A stretch of 64,000 nt of DNA from an uncultured Oscillospiraceae bacterium (GCA_934655935.1 CAKUHJ010000001.1:8689-72688), one strand, 5' to 3'; positions 31,984 through 41,470 are shown, numbered from the stretch's first letter. Notes: generated by a model from the letters alone, not told the origin. Numbers and translations: made by a program.

Positions 31984-34242
31984 TCACCTCCGCAGGACGA
32001 TGGTTCCGCACGCATCGGTGCGGTAGATCTCAATGCCGGCCTGCGCCAGCCGCGCGAGCGTTTCCGGCGCGGGATGGCCATAGGCGTTCTCCGCGCCGAC
32101 GCTGATAAGCGCAAGCTCCGGCCCGAGCCGGTCGAGCAGCACCTGGGAGGTCGACTCCCGCGCGCCGTGATGCCCGGCGACGAGCACCTCCACATCGCTG
32201 AGCGCTCTTTGCGCAAGAAGCCGGTACTCGCCCAGCGCCGGCAGATCGCCGGTTATTAGGATATCATATTTTTCCTTCGATGCCAAGACGCAAAGTCCCG
32301 CGTTGCTGTCCGCGCCCTTGCATTCGGCGGCGTAAAGCCGCACAGAAAGCCCTTTCAGGGAAAATTCGTCCATGTCCGGGACAAATACGATTTCGCAGCC
32401 GCGGTCTTCCGCAGCGCGAAGGACCGCAGCCCTCCAGGCGGAGGTCTCGTCCCCGTTCTGCGGAAGGTAGAGCGTTTTTACCCGGACCCGCGAAAGAAGC
32501 TGCGCCGCGCCGTTGCAGTGGTCGCGGTCAAAATGCGTCAGGATGAGCGCGTCAAGCGAAAAGCAGCCGCGCGTTCTTAAATACAGCGCGGCCTCTTCGC
32601 CGCTGGCCTCGGAGTCTCCGCCGCAGTCAACCGCCGCAGTCTTCCCGTTTCCGGACAGCAGGATGCACTGCCCCTGCCCCACGTCCAGCATCACGCACTG
32701 CATGGAAGGGGCCCGGAAGCTCCAGGCCGACAGCAGCGCGCACAGGCAAAGCCCCACCGCGCCTGCGCCCGCCGCCCACGAAAGCCGCTTCCGGTCCGGC
32801 TTCCGGCACACCAGAAGCAGCATCGCATACACGAGCGCCGCAAATACCAGAAAATAAGGCTCCTCCAGAGAAACGGAGGCATACGGAAGCGCGGAAAGCT
32901 TTTCCGCCATGAAAAGAATATACCGCGCCAGCCAGGAAAGCGCCCAGCCCGCAGCCGCAGCTGCCGCCGGCAGCGCCAGCGCCAGGAGCGCAGTAAGAAG
33001 CCCCAGCGAAAAAAGAAGCGATACGGCCCACAGGCACAAAACGTTGCTGACCGGCGCAATGAGGCTCAGCACGCCGAACTGCACCGCAAGCACCGGCAGG
33101 CTGAACACCTGCGCGCAGACGCTGCAGCTCAGCGCCGTCAGTCCGGCGCGAAGAAGCACAGCAACAAACGTGCGTCTGCGCAGCGTTTTTTCCAGATGCA
33201 GCTGCGCGCCGAGCCCGCGGTACACCCTGGAGCAGAACAGGAGAATCCCGGCCGTGGAGCAGAACGAAAGCTGCAGCCCGACGTCCAGCAGGCACCAGGG
33301 ATTCTGCAGCACAAGCACAAGCAGCGCCGCGGCAAGCGACGTCGGCGGATCGTTTTCCCGGCCAAGCAGCGGCGCAAGCAGCAAAAGCGCCTGCATCACC
33401 GCAGCCCGCACGGCAGAGGCGCTTGCGCCCGTAACAAGCGTAAAAAGCGCCAGCGCCGGGAGGCCCAGCAGCGCGGCCAGCCGGCGGTCCCGGACCAGCT
33501 GCAGAAGCATCCCCAGGAGGATGGACACATGCATGCCGGAAACGGCGACGGTATGATATATTCCGGCGTTTGAAAGCTGCGTTCTCTGCGCGAAGGACAG
33601 CCCCGACCGCTCGCCAAGCAGCAGCGCCCGGACAAAGCCCGCGCTGTCCGCGGCAAACGCAGCGTCAATCGCGTGCAGCAGCCGCGCGCAAAGCCTGGCC
33701 GGCAGCACACGCAGCGGCGGCCTTTCCGGCGACGTCACCGTAAGCGCGCCGCGGGCGCTCGCGCGCAGCAGAACGCCGCGTGAAAGATCAAAGCTCCGTC
33801 CGCTTTCCTGGAACCTGGAAAACGCAGATCGAAGGCTTGCCTCGCAGGAAACCTCATCTCCGGGGCTGAGCTCTGCATCGTCGTAATAGAGTAAGCCCTC
33901 AAAGCTCCGTCCGTCAAGCCCGATGGACGCGCGGACCCGCAGGCCCCGGTCCGTCTGCTCCGGGTTTCCGGTGATACGCGCGTGAATTTCAGCCGGCGCG
34001 TCACCAAGCGCCTGCAGCGGACGCAGAAAAAGCGCGGCATAGCCCTCGCACCAGCAAAGTCCCGCTGCCGCAGCCAGCGCAAGGATGGCCGCGCCCCGGC
34101 GCAGCCGTCCGCTTCCAAGCAGCCACACGGCTGCAAGCGGCAAAAGCCCCAGCGCAGGCAGCCACACCGGCTGCTGCGGCAGGAGCACGCGCACAAGGCA
34201 GCAAAGCGTCAGGCCCAGCGTGAACAAGCAAAGCTTGCGCAT
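31984..34242 (-). CDS. comEC: ComEC/Rec2 DNA-uptake channel
   Basis: ComEC carries single-stranded DNA across the membrane in natural transformation. The 752-residue protein has N-terminal spans and a DUF4131 OB-like region (~50-170), the Competence domain with GIYHTVAVSGMHVSILLGML and about nine spans, and a C-terminal metallo-beta-lactamase domain with LDVGQGQCILL, LTHFDRDHCNGA and VAGHHGA. All regions are intact, unlike in species with remnants. No other competence genes are nearby (comEA is not adjacent). The gene heads the run comEC-holA-rnmV-abcF-ydcF. Confidence 0.94.
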   Translation of the reverse strand: MRKLCLFTLGLTLCCLVRVLLPQQPVWLPALGLLPLAAVWLLGSGRLRRGAAILALAAAAGLCWCEGYAALFLRPLQALGDAPAEIHARITGNPEQTDRGLRVRASIGLDGRSFEGLLYYDDAELSPGDEVSCEASLRSAFSRFQESGRSFDLSRGVLLRASARGALTVTSPERPPLRVLPARLCARLLHAIDAAFAADSAGFVRALLLGERSGLSFAQRTQLSNAGIYHTVAVSGMHVSILLGMLLQLVRDRRLAALLGLPALALFTLVTGASASAVRAAVMQALLLLAPLLGRENDPPTSLAAALLVLVLQNPWCLLDVGLQLSFCSTAGILLFCSRVYRGLGAQLHLEKTLRRRTFVAVLLRAGLTALSCSVCAQVFSLPVLAVQFGVLSLIAPVSNVLCLWAVSLLFSLGLLTALLALALPAAAAAAGWALSWLARYILFMAEKLSALPYASVSLEEPYFLVFAALVYAMLLLVCRKPDRKRLSWAAGAGAVGLCLCALLSAWSFRAPSMQCVMLDVGQGQCILLSGNGKTAAVDCGGDSEASGEEAALYLRTRGCFSLDALILTHFDRDHCNGAAQLLSRVRVKTLYLPQNGDETSAWRAAVLRAAEDRGCEIVFVPDMDEFSLKGLSVRLYAAECKGADSNAGLCVLASKEKYDILITGDLPALGEYRLLAQRALSDVEVLVAGHHGARESTSQVLLDRLGPELALISVGAENAYGHPAPETLARLAQAGIEIYRTDACGTIVLRR

Positions 34243-34264
34243 GCGCTCTTTCCTCTCTTTCCTT

Positions 34265-34297
34265 TAAAAAATGCCCGCGGCGGGTGGCCGCGGGCAT
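34265..34297 (-). terminator. Terminator of the Ala/Glu/Pro-rich protein gene
   Basis: On the minus strand ATGCCCGCGGC pairs with GCCGCGGGCAT (11 bp, 5-nt loop) and is followed by TTTTT. Confidence 0.88.
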
Positions 34298-34312
34298 AAA
34301 GACGATGAAAGC

Positions 34313-34756
34313 TCAGCCTTCCTCAGCAGGCGTCTCCTCAGCAGGCGCTTCCTCAGCCGGAGCCTCTTCCGTGGGCGCGGCAGCCGGAGCGGCCGCTTCT
34401 GCGGGCGCAGCTTCTTCAGCGGGCTCGTCTACAAAGATGTCCGCCTCGTCGCAGGGCGTTTCGCCGGCGCGCATGGCGTCGATCCGGTCCTTGAGCTCGG
34501 CAATCAGCGCCTTGGACTCGTCGATCTTCTGGCACCAGGGCAGGTATTCCGCGGCGTCCATCTCCTCGCCGACGGCATAGTCGCGGTAATAGAGCTTGCC
34601 AAGCTCGACCTCGGCCTTCTTGATCTTATCCTCCTCGGCATAGATGGAAATGTTTGCCTTCGCAATCGCTGCAAGCTCCTTTGCCTTCTGTGCGGCGGTC
34701 TGCGCGGCTTCCTTCGCCAGCGCCTTTGCAGCTTCAAAGTTCTCGGTAAACGACAT
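34313..34756 (-). CDS. Small helical protein with Ala/Glu/Pro-rich tail, unrecognised
   Basis: The 147-residue product is helical and charged for residues 1-100 (AKALAKEAAQTAAQKAKELAAIAK; then a KIKKAEVELGKLYYRD motif also seen in many clostridial small proteins with a zinc-ribbon tail), then ends in an acidic Glu/Ala/Pro repeat. No catalytic motif is visible. It has a strong promoter (34794-34821), AAAGGAG site and own terminator, so it is a single-gene, probably well-expressed unit. The repetitive C-terminal DNA (GCCGGAGCCTCTTCC-like) is prone to length variation. Confidence 0.75.
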   Translation of the reverse strand: MSFTENFEAAKALAKEAAQTAAQKAKELAAIAKANISIYAEEDKIKKAEVELGKLYYRDYAVGEEMDAAEYLPWCQKIDESKALIAELKDRIDAMRAGETPCDEADIFVDEPAEEAAPAEAAAPAAAPTEEAPAEEAPAEETPAEEG

Positions 34757-34793
34757 AATCTATAAGCTCCTTTCGGTTATTTACATTATTTGC

Positions 34794-34821
34794 ATTATAG
34801 CACAGTTCCGTTCAAATGCAA
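34794..34821 (-). promoter_or_regulatory. Promoter of the Ala/Glu/Pro-rich protein gene
   Basis: Minus strand TTGCAT (34821-34816), 16-nt spacer, TATAAT (34799-34794). Confidence 0.82.
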
Positions 34822-34849
34822 TGAGAGAGTCCAAAAATTTGCACAAAGT

Positions 34850-35728
34850 TCACGATTTGTCCGGTTTTTCCGCTTCTGACTCTGTCTGCGCGGCCTTTTT
34901 CTGATTGACGTAAAGTCCGTCGGGCGTCGGCTTCTTCACCAGAAGTATATACGCAAGCGCGCCGGAGGCCGCCAGGAAGCTCACGCCCGCGACCAGCTGG
35001 CTGACGCGGATGCCCGTGGAGAAGAGGTACAGGCTGTCTGTCCGCAGGCCCTCGATCCAGACCCGCCCCAGGCCGTACCAGGCAAGATAGCTCAGGAATA
35101 TCTGCCCGTCAAAGCGGCGCCTTTTGCTCAGCAGGTGCAGCCCGATAAAGCCGACCAGATTCCACACGGATTCATACAGAAATGTCGGGTGGTAAAAATT
35201 CTCGACGCCGGACGCGTCCGTCAGGCCCATCTTGAAAAAGCTCTGCGTCTCGCAGCCATAGGCCTCGCGGTTCATGAAGTTGCCCCAGCGGCCGCAGAAC
35301 TGCCCGATGATAACCGCCATCGCCGCCAGGTCCAGAAGGACGCTGGGCCTGATTTTCCGGCATTTTGCGAAAACCAGCACCGTAATGGCCCCGCCGATCA
35401 CGCCGCCGTAGATGGCCAGCCCTCCCTCCCAGATGTAGAGAATGGAGATGGGGTTGTCCGCATAGAGCTCCCAGTAGAAAATGCAGTAGTAAAGCCGCGC
35501 GCAGATCACGCCGATGGGCACTGTCCAGAGCACCTCGTCCAGCGCGTCGTCGCTGGTGATTCCGAAATCGCGCGCGCGGTACATCATATACAGTACCGCC
35601 ATCAGAAAGCCTGCGGCAATGATGATGCCGTACCAGTAAATCTGCTTGCCAAAGACCGTAAAGGCCACCGGGTCCGGATCGATCCGGATGCCCAGGTTCG
35701 GAAATGTAATCGGGGAAAGCAAGAACAT
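34850..35728 (-). CDS. lgt: Prolipoprotein diacylglyceryl transferase
   Basis: Lgt attaches diacylglycerol to the lipobox Cys of lipoproteins. The 292-residue membrane protein has the Lgt signature GQFCGRWGNFMNREAYG (~residues 141-157), the conserved YWYGIIIAAGF and HPTFLYESVWN, and about seven spans; the C-terminal tail is hydrophilic. It is 15 nt downstream of the M42 peptidase stop. Confidence 0.96.
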   Translation of the reverse strand: MFLLSPITFPNLGIRIDPDPVAFTVFGKQIYWYGIIIAAGFLMAVLYMMYRARDFGITSDDALDEVLWTVPIGVICARLYYCIFYWELYADNPISILYIWEGGLAIYGGVIGGAITVLVFAKCRKIRPSVLLDLAAMAVIIGQFCGRWGNFMNREAYGCETQSFFKMGLTDASGVENFYHPTFLYESVWNLVGFIGLHLLSKRRRFDGQIFLSYLAWYGLGRVWIEGLRTDSLYLFSTGIRVSQLVAGVSFLAASGALAYILLVKKPTPDGLYVNQKKAAQTESEAEKPDKS

Positions 35729-35743
35729 GATTGTGATTCTCCT

Positions 35744-36781
35744 TTAGATCTCCAGATAGCCCTTGAGCACCCGGAGAGTATTGAGTACGCCGTCCAGATG
35801 GCTGCGCTCATAGCCGTGGCTGGCGTAGACGCCCGCGCCAATGAGCCCATGGCGGATATCCGCGCCCGCAGAAAGCGTCGCCTCCACATCGGAGCCATAG
35901 TGGGGATAGACGTCCACGGCATAGTCCGCCTGCTCGCGCTTTGCGCTTTCGATGAGCCGGCCGACCAGCTCGTAGCTGTAGGGGCCGCCGGAATCCTTCG
36001 CGCAGATGGAAACCTGCCGCTCGGTGCAGCGAAGGCCCTCGCCGACGCAGCCCATGTCCACGCTGACAGCTTCTGTCACGCCGTCCGGCACGGAGCCTGC
36101 GCCGCCGTGCCCGACCTCCTCATAGGCCGTGATGTGGGCATAGACGCGGCGCGCCGGCGTTTTTCCCTCCTCCCGGAGGTATTTTGCCAGTCCGAGCAGG
36201 ACGCCCACGGAAAGCTTGTCGTCCAGGAAGCGGCTTTTGATATAGCCCGAGGATGTGATTCTGGTCCGCGGGTCAAAGCAGACAACGTCGCCGGTCTCAA
36301 TCCCGAGCGCGCGGGCGTCCGCCTCTGTGTGCACATCCTCGTCCAGAACGACCTCCATGGTATCGTAGCTGCGCTTGGTCTCGCCGTACTGGCCGTTGAC
36401 ATGGACCGAGGCATTGATCAGCTGGAAGGTGCCCTCAAAGCAGCCGCCGCCTCTTGTATAGACGCGGACGTTCTCCGTCTCGCCGTTTTCCGGGCGCATG
36501 CCGCCAAGCGCCGTCAGCCGGAGCCGGCCATTGGCCTTGACCTCGGCGACCATACCGCCAAGCGTATCCATATGAGCCTGAAGAAGCAGCGCGTTTTCGC
36601 TCTGCGCGCCGCCGAGCGTCACAAGCACGCCGCCCTTTTCGGTCCTTTTTGTGCTGCAGCCCAGCGCCTCAAAGGCCCCCTGCACCCAGTCCGCCGCCCG
36701 GGCGGTAAAGCCGGTCGGGCTGTCGATGGCAAGAAGCTCCGCGGCCTTTTCCGCCGCAAACTGTGCATAAGCGCGATCCAT
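35744..36781 (-). CDS. M42-family aminopeptidase
   Basis: The 345-residue protein matches the M42 (glutamyl aminopeptidase/PepA-like, TET-forming) family: LQAHMDTLGGMVAE gives the first zinc ligands, FLDDKLSVGVLLGL the bridging Asp, AYEEVGHGGAGSV the catalytic EE, SVDMGC and YASHGYERSH the remaining ligands. It removes N-terminal residues from peptides in the cytosol. ATG 36781 follows GAGGAGG, just after the M18 stop, so both peptidases and possibly lgt share a transcript. Confidence 0.92.
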   Translation of the reverse strand: MDRAYAQFAAEKAAELLAIDSPTGFTARAADWVQGAFEALGCSTKRTEKGGVLVTLGGAQSENALLLQAHMDTLGGMVAEVKANGRLRLTALGGMRPENGETENVRVYTRGGGCFEGTFQLINASVHVNGQYGETKRSYDTMEVVLDEDVHTEADARALGIETGDVVCFDPRTRITSSGYIKSRFLDDKLSVGVLLGLAKYLREEGKTPARRVYAHITAYEEVGHGGAGSVPDGVTEAVSVDMGCVGEGLRCTERQVSICAKDSGGPYSYELVGRLIESAKREQADYAVDVYPHYGSDVEATLSAGADIRHGLIGAGVYASHGYERSHLDGVLNTLRVLKGYLEI

Positions 36782-36794
36782 CGCAGATACCTCC

Positions 36795-38093
36795 TCAAAA
36801 ATGCACTTCCGCGTCTTCAAAGCGGAAAGCCTTTGCATAGTAAACGCGCATTGCGCGCACCAGATCCTCCAGATCCTGTACGCCGGCCGTCTCACAGCAC
36901 GAATGCATGGCCAGCTGCGCAAGGCCGATATCCACGCTGGCCGCGCAGACCTTTGTCGTGGCGATGGAGCCGAGCGTCGAACCGCCGGGCAGGTCCGAAC
37001 GGTTGGCATAGACCTGAACCGGCACGCCGGCCTCGCGGCAGACCGCCCGGAACAGGCCGCAGGAAACCGCATCCGTGGTGTAGCGCTGGTTGGCGTTGAA
37101 TTTGACGACGACGCCGCCGTTCAGCCGCGGCACGTTCAGGCCGTCGGAATATTCCGGGTGGTTCGGATGCTGGGCGTGCGCATTGTCAGCGGAGACCAGG
37201 AAGCTATTGGAGATCATCCGCAGGAAATCCTCCTCCCCCAGGCCAAGGCCCAGCGCGATGCGCCGCAGCGTATCGCGCAGCAGGTTCGAGGCCGCGCCCT
37301 GCTTGGTGGTGCTGCCGACCTCCTCGTTGTCAAATACGCACAGAGCCGGAACGGCCTCGCTGTCCGCCGCGCCGAGGAAGCCCTCCGTCAGCGCGTAGAC
37401 GCATTCCAGATCATCCAGCCGCGGCGCAAGCAGAAGCTCGTTCCTTGCGCCCAGCACCGTCCCGCCATTGCGGACATAGAGGAACAGATCATGCCCCGCA
37501 ATCGCTTCTTTTTCCACGCCCGCAGCCTCCGCCACAAGCGAAAGGAAGCTGCCCGCGCTCTGTGCGCAGCCGAAAAGCGGCAGCGTATCGACGTTCGGCA
37601 TGATTTTAAAGCCGTCGTTCGCCGCCCGGTTCATATGGATGGCGACGGAGGGAATGACCAGAAGGTCCCGGTCCAGGTCCACAAGCTTTGTGCGCAGGCG
37701 TCCGTTTTCGAGCACGCAGACCCGCCCCGCGACGGAAAGCGGCCGGTCGAACCAGGTGCTCATCAGCATGCCGCCGTATTTTTCCGTCGACAGCTGTATG
37801 CACCCTGCCGAGGACTTTTCTGCGTTTTCCTTGATTTTGAATGTGGGCGAGTCGCTGTGCGCCGCCGCCAGCGTAAAGCCGCTGGGCCGCGCCTGCGGCA
37901 GCCGGAAAGCCAGTAGCGACGAGCCGTTCTTTGTCACATAATAGCTTCCGCCCGGCTTCAGCGCCCACCGCTCTCCCGGCTTCAGCGCCTGATAGCCCTC
38001 CGCCTGAAGTCTTGTCTCCAGGTTCCGGACGACATGAAAGCAGCTCGGGCTCTGACCGATCAGCTGCAGAAGATGCTCCGCGTGTGTCATCAT
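36795..38093 (-). CDS. apeB: M18-family aminopeptidase
   Basis: The 432-residue protein is an M18 aspartyl-type aminopeptidase: FTLAAAHSDSPTFKIKEN (first zinc ligand), PRLDDLECVYAL, FDNEEVGSTTKQGA (catalytic Glu pair), SADNAHAQHPNHPEY and PGGSTLGSI with the final ligand region. M18 enzymes form tetrahedral dodecamers and release acidic N-terminal residues. It is first in the M18-M42 pair and divergent from the M29 gene. Confidence 0.95.
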   Translation of the reverse strand: MMTHAEHLLQLIGQSPSCFHVVRNLETRLQAEGYQALKPGERWALKPGGSYYVTKNGSSLLAFRLPQARPSGFTLAAAHSDSPTFKIKENAEKSSAGCIQLSTEKYGGMLMSTWFDRPLSVAGRVCVLENGRLRTKLVDLDRDLLVIPSVAIHMNRAANDGFKIMPNVDTLPLFGCAQSAGSFLSLVAEAAGVEKEAIAGHDLFLYVRNGGTVLGARNELLLAPRLDDLECVYALTEGFLGAADSEAVPALCVFDNEEVGSTTKQGAASNLLRDTLRRIALGLGLGEEDFLRMISNSFLVSADNAHAQHPNHPEYSDGLNVPRLNGGVVVKFNANQRYTTDAVSCGLFRAVCREAGVPVQVYANRSDLPGGSTLGSIATTKVCAASVDIGLAQLAMHSCCETAGVQDLEDLVRAMRVYYAKAFRFEDAEVHF

Positions 38094-38268
38094 AATGATC
38101 CGTCCCTTTCCTACTTGACGCTATCTGGGATATAGGATAACACGCACGGCAGCCGGATGCAAGCGCGAAGAAATCGAGAATTTCGCTTTCCTTCCGGCCC
38201 CAGATATGCTATGATGGGGCTGAAGCGCGCCAATCTTTATTTTTATTACGCGATAAGGAGCGATTTTT

Positions 38269-39492
38269 ATGAAAAAATCTGTTTTGAGACAATATGCGAA
38301 GCTGATTGCCGCCGTCGGCGTCAACGTCCAGAAGGGCCAGGAGGTCTTCATCCGCGCCGAGCTGGACCAGCCGGAATTCGTGCAGATGGTTGTGGAGGAA
38401 TGCTACAAGCGCAAAGCAAAGAAGGTCGTGGTCGACTGGAGCTATCAGCCGCTGCAGAAGCTCTCCGTCCGCTATCAGAGCCTTGCCACGCTCGGCTCGC
38501 TCAACGATTACGAGCAGGCGCGCTGGCAGCACTATGTGGACAAGCTTCCCTGCCGCATTTATCTTCTCTCCGACGACCCCGACGGTCTGAAGGGCATCAA
38601 CCAGGACAAGCTCATGAAATCGCAGCAGAAGCTTTTCCCGATCATCAAGCCCTTCCGTGATCAGATGGAAAACAAATATCAGTGGTGCATCGCCGCCGTA
38701 CCCGGCCCGGCCTGGGCCAAGAAGCTGTTCCCGGAGCTGCGCGTCGGGCAGGCGATGGAAAAGCTCTGGGAGGCCATTCTCCATACCTCCCGCGTCACGG
38801 ACGATCCCATCGCCGCCTGGCAGGCGCACAACGAGGACCTGCATGCCCGCTGCGCATATCTCAACAGCCTCGGCGTCGCGGAGCTCCGCTACAAATCCGC
38901 CAACGGCACCGACTTTACCGTCGGCATGATTCCCGAGGGCGAGTTCAAGGGCGGCGGCGACACGAGCCTGCAGGGCGTCTTCTTCAATCCCAACATTCCC
39001 ACCGAGGAATGCTTCATCTCCCCGATGCGTGGCAAGGCGGAGGGCGTGGTGCACGCCACGAAGCCGCTTTCGTATCAGGGCCAGCTGATCGAGGACTTCT
39101 GGATTCGCTTCCATGAGGGCAAGGCCGTGGAATGGCACGCGGAGAAGAACGACGCGCTCCTTGGCCAGCTCATCGGCATGGACGAGGGCAGCGCCTATCT
39201 TGGCGAGTGCGCGCTGGTTCCCTTCAATTCCCCGGTCAACGAGACGGGCATTCTGTTCTACAATACGCTGTTCGATGAGAACGCCTGCTGCCACCTGGCC
39301 CTGGGCCACGGCTTTGCGGACACCATTCAGGACTTTGCGCACAAAACGCTTGAGGAATGCAGGGCGCTGGGCGTCAATGACTCGTCCATCCATGAGGATT
39401 TTATGATCGGCTCGGCAGATCTTTCCATCGACGCCGTCTGCCGGGACGGAAAAACCGTCCCCATTTTCCGGGACGGCACCTGGGCCTTCTGA
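38269..39492 (+). CDS. M29-family (thermophilic-type) aminopeptidase
   Basis: The 407-residue protein has the M29 layout of AmpS/PepS: an N-terminal domain with VQKGQEVFIRAELDQPEFV, then DFTVGMIPEGEF, NIPTEECFISPMRGKAEGVVHATKPL (metal ligand Glu), GECALVPFNSPV, CCHLALGHGF and NDSSIHEDFMIGS with His and Asp ligands. It has an AAGGAG site at 8 nt. A TATGAT at 38210-38215 may be its -10 but the -35 is poor. Together with M18 and M42 it makes a three-aminopeptidase cluster. Confidence 0.94.
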   Translation: MKKSVLRQYAKLIAAVGVNVQKGQEVFIRAELDQPEFVQMVVEECYKRKAKKVVVDWSYQPLQKLSVRYQSLATLGSLNDYEQARWQHYVDKLPCRIYLLSDDPDGLKGINQDKLMKSQQKLFPIIKPFRDQMENKYQWCIAAVPGPAWAKKLFPELRVGQAMEKLWEAILHTSRVTDDPIAAWQAHNEDLHARCAYLNSLGVAELRYKSANGTDFTVGMIPEGEFKGGGDTSLQGVFFNPNIPTEECFISPMRGKAEGVVHATKPLSYQGQLIEDFWIRFHEGKAVEWHAEKNDALLGQLIGMDEGSAYLGECALVPFNSPVNETGILFYNTLFDENACCHLALGHGFADTIQDFAHKTLEECRALGVNDSSIHEDFMIGSADLSIDAVCRDGKTVPIFRDGTWAF

Positions 39493-39522
39493 TCTTTCCG
39501 ATATTTATTGATATTGCTGTAA

Positions 39523-39553
39523 CCGGGGCTGCCGCATTGCGCGGCAGCCCCGG
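39523..39553. terminator. Hairpin between convergent M29 and response-regulator genes
   Basis: A perfect 13-bp stem (CCGGGGCTGCCGC with GCGGCAGCCCCGG, 5-nt loop). No T-run; likely acts in both directions. Confidence 0.65.
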
Positions 39554-39562
39554 CTGGTCGTT

Positions 39563-40285
39563 TCAGTCTTTTTCTCCGTCGTCGGCCTCTACCATGCGGT
39601 AGCCGACGCCGACCTCCGTAAAGATATAGGCCGGCTGCGCCGGATTTCTTTCAATCTTGCGGCGGATATTTGCCATATTGACCCGAAGAATCTGGTTGTC
39701 GCTGCGCGCACTCGGGCCCCACAGCTCCTTGATCAGATAATCGTAGGTCAGAACCTTTCCCGCGTGCAGGCCCAGAAGCGAGACGAGCCGGTATTCGTTC
39801 TGCGTAAGTCCCGCGTCCCGGCCTGCGATGAACACCCGGTGCTTGGCATAGTCGATGGTCAGCTCGCCCGCACGGAAAATTCCCGTATTTGCAAGCGTCT
39901 CGTTCCCGTCTACGGTGCGGGTGTGGCGGATGGCCGCGCGGATGCGCGCCAGCAGCTCCTCCGTGCCGAACGGCTTTGTCAGATAATCGTCCGCTCCGGC
40001 GTCCAGTGCGGCAACCTTGTCCTGCTCATGCGAGCGGGCGGACACCACGACCACCGGTATTTTGGACCAGCCGCGGATTTCACGCAAAATCTGCATGCCG
40101 TCCACATCCGGAAGGCCAAGATCCAGAATAATCGCGTCCGGACAGTGGGATGAAATCATGGTCTGGGCCATGGCGCCGGTTTTCGCAATCAGAACGTCAT
40201 AGCCTTTGGCTGTGAGGATGGCCTGCATAAAGCTGCAGATATTCTGCTCATCTTCCACTACAAGGATTCTCTCCCGAATCTTCAT
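39563..40285 (-). CDS. OmpR/KdpE-type response regulator
   Basis: The 240-residue protein has a receiver domain (ILVVEDEQNICSF; phosphorylation Asp55 in IILDLGLPDVDG; YLTKPFG) and a C-terminal winged helix (LTQNEYRLVSLLGLHAGKVLTYDYLIKELWG). Sequence flavour is KdpE. ATG 40285 has AGGAGG upstream and lies inside the 3' end of the sensor gene (38-nt overlap), so the pair is coupled. No kdpFABC genes are in view, so targets are unknown. Confidence 0.93.
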   Translation of the reverse strand: MKIRERILVVEDEQNICSFMQAILTAKGYDVLIAKTGAMAQTMISSHCPDAIILDLGLPDVDGMQILREIRGWSKIPVVVVSARSHEQDKVAALDAGADDYLTKPFGTEELLARIRAAIRHTRTVDGNETLANTGIFRAGELTIDYAKHRVFIAGRDAGLTQNEYRLVSLLGLHAGKVLTYDYLIKELWGPSARSDNQILRVNMANIRRKIERNPAQPAYIFTEVGVGYRMVEADDGEKD

Positions 40286-41423
40286 GAATGCATACCTCCT
40301 GCTGCGATATATTTGCGTCCGGTTTCGTACAATCCAACGGAAGGGAAAAGCGCAGCAGCGCGCCGTGCGGCGTATTTTCCGCCTGCATGCTCCCGCCGTG
40401 CGCCTGCACGATCGACATGCAGGCCGAAAGCCCGATGCCCATATTGCGCTTTCGGTCCGATGCAGCGCTCTGCGAAACCGAAAGATAGCCCCGGAACAGG
40501 TGCGGCATGATCTCGCCGTCAATTCCTTCTCCGTTGTCCTCTACCTCAAAAACCACCTGCTGCGCCTGCTGAAAAAGCCGCAGGGTAAGCTGCGTTGTCG
40601 TTTTCCCGTGCTGAATGCTGTTTTCCATCAGGTTTATGAGCACCTGCTGGATCAGAATCGCGTCCATGGGAACCATCAGAAGCGCCTGCGGCGCGTGAAT
40701 CTGGACGTCAAGCTCCGGGTATCGGCGCTGAATTTTCATCGCGGCCGCACCCAGGACCTCCTCTCCCGCCTCAAGCTCCTTGTGAAGGTCCGCCGCGCCG
40801 CCGGACACCCGCGTGACCGAAAGCAGATTTTCCACTACGCCGATCAGCCAGCTGCTCTCGTCGCGCATATTCCGCAGAAGCTGGCGCTGGACCGCGGGGG
40901 AAAGCGTCTGTCCGCCGTCCAGAATCGTGTCGATTCCGCCCATAATCGAGGTCAGAGGCGTCCGGATATCGTGAGAGACCGCGCGCAGAAGATTCCCGCG
41001 CATTTTTTCCTTTTCTGCCTCCGCGCGGATTTTCTCCTGCCGCTTGATCTGGCTCGTCAGCGTGCTGACGGCCAGCGTCACCGCCAGCATAATCAGAAAG
41101 GTCAGCGGATATCCGGAAATGGTAAAGTTGAGCTTGTAATAGGGATAGGTAAAAATATAGTTGATCCAGACGACGCCAAAGACCGACGCCATCAGTCCAA
41201 ACAGATATCCGCTTGTAAATCTGGCCACCAGCACCACCGCCAGCTCAAAAATCAGCGCCACATAAACGTCCGAGCTGTCAATCAGCCGCAGCATATAGCA
41301 AAGCGCCGTTGCGTTTGCCAGAACAATGACGCTGACCAGAAAATCCCTCCAGGAGAAGGGAAAATTTCCCGCCAGGAAGCGGCGGAGGCCAGCGCCGATC
41401 CGTACTTTTTTCAACATCCTCAC
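40248..41423 (-). CDS. DUF4118 sensor histidine kinase (KdpD-like C-terminal half)
   Basis: The 391-residue protein starts with the four-span DUF4118 block of KdpD (residues ~28-122), then HisKA with phospho-acceptor H151 in AVSHDIRTPLTSIMGGI and HATPase with NLMENSIQHG, EDNGEGI and NMGIGLSACMSIVQAHGG. It lacks the KdpD N-terminal domain and the Usp domain that sense K+ and c-di-AMP in full-length KdpD. The start is GTG 41423 or ATG 41417; the ribosome site GGTGAGG is very close to the latter. It likely reports membrane or ionic state, but the signal is not determined. Confidence 0.92.
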   Translation of the reverse strand: MRMLKKVRIGAGLRRFLAGNFPFSWRDFLVSVIVLANATALCYMLRLIDSSDVYVALIFELAVVLVARFTSGYLFGLMASVFGVVWINYIFTYPYYKLNFTISGYPLTFLIMLAVTLAVSTLTSQIKRQEKIRAEAEKEKMRGNLLRAVSHDIRTPLTSIMGGIDTILDGGQTLSPAVQRQLLRNMRDESSWLIGVVENLLSVTRVSGGAADLHKELEAGEEVLGAAAMKIQRRYPELDVQIHAPQALLMVPMDAILIQQVLINLMENSIQHGKTTTQLTLRLFQQAQQVVFEVEDNGEGIDGEIMPHLFRGYLSVSQSAASDRKRNMGIGLSACMSIVQAHGGSMQAENTPHGALLRFSLPLDCTKPDANISQQEVCIHEDSGENPCSGR

Positions 41424-41470
41424 CCATTTTATAATAGCATATGGGAAAAAATCCCGCCGCTAAATTCTCG

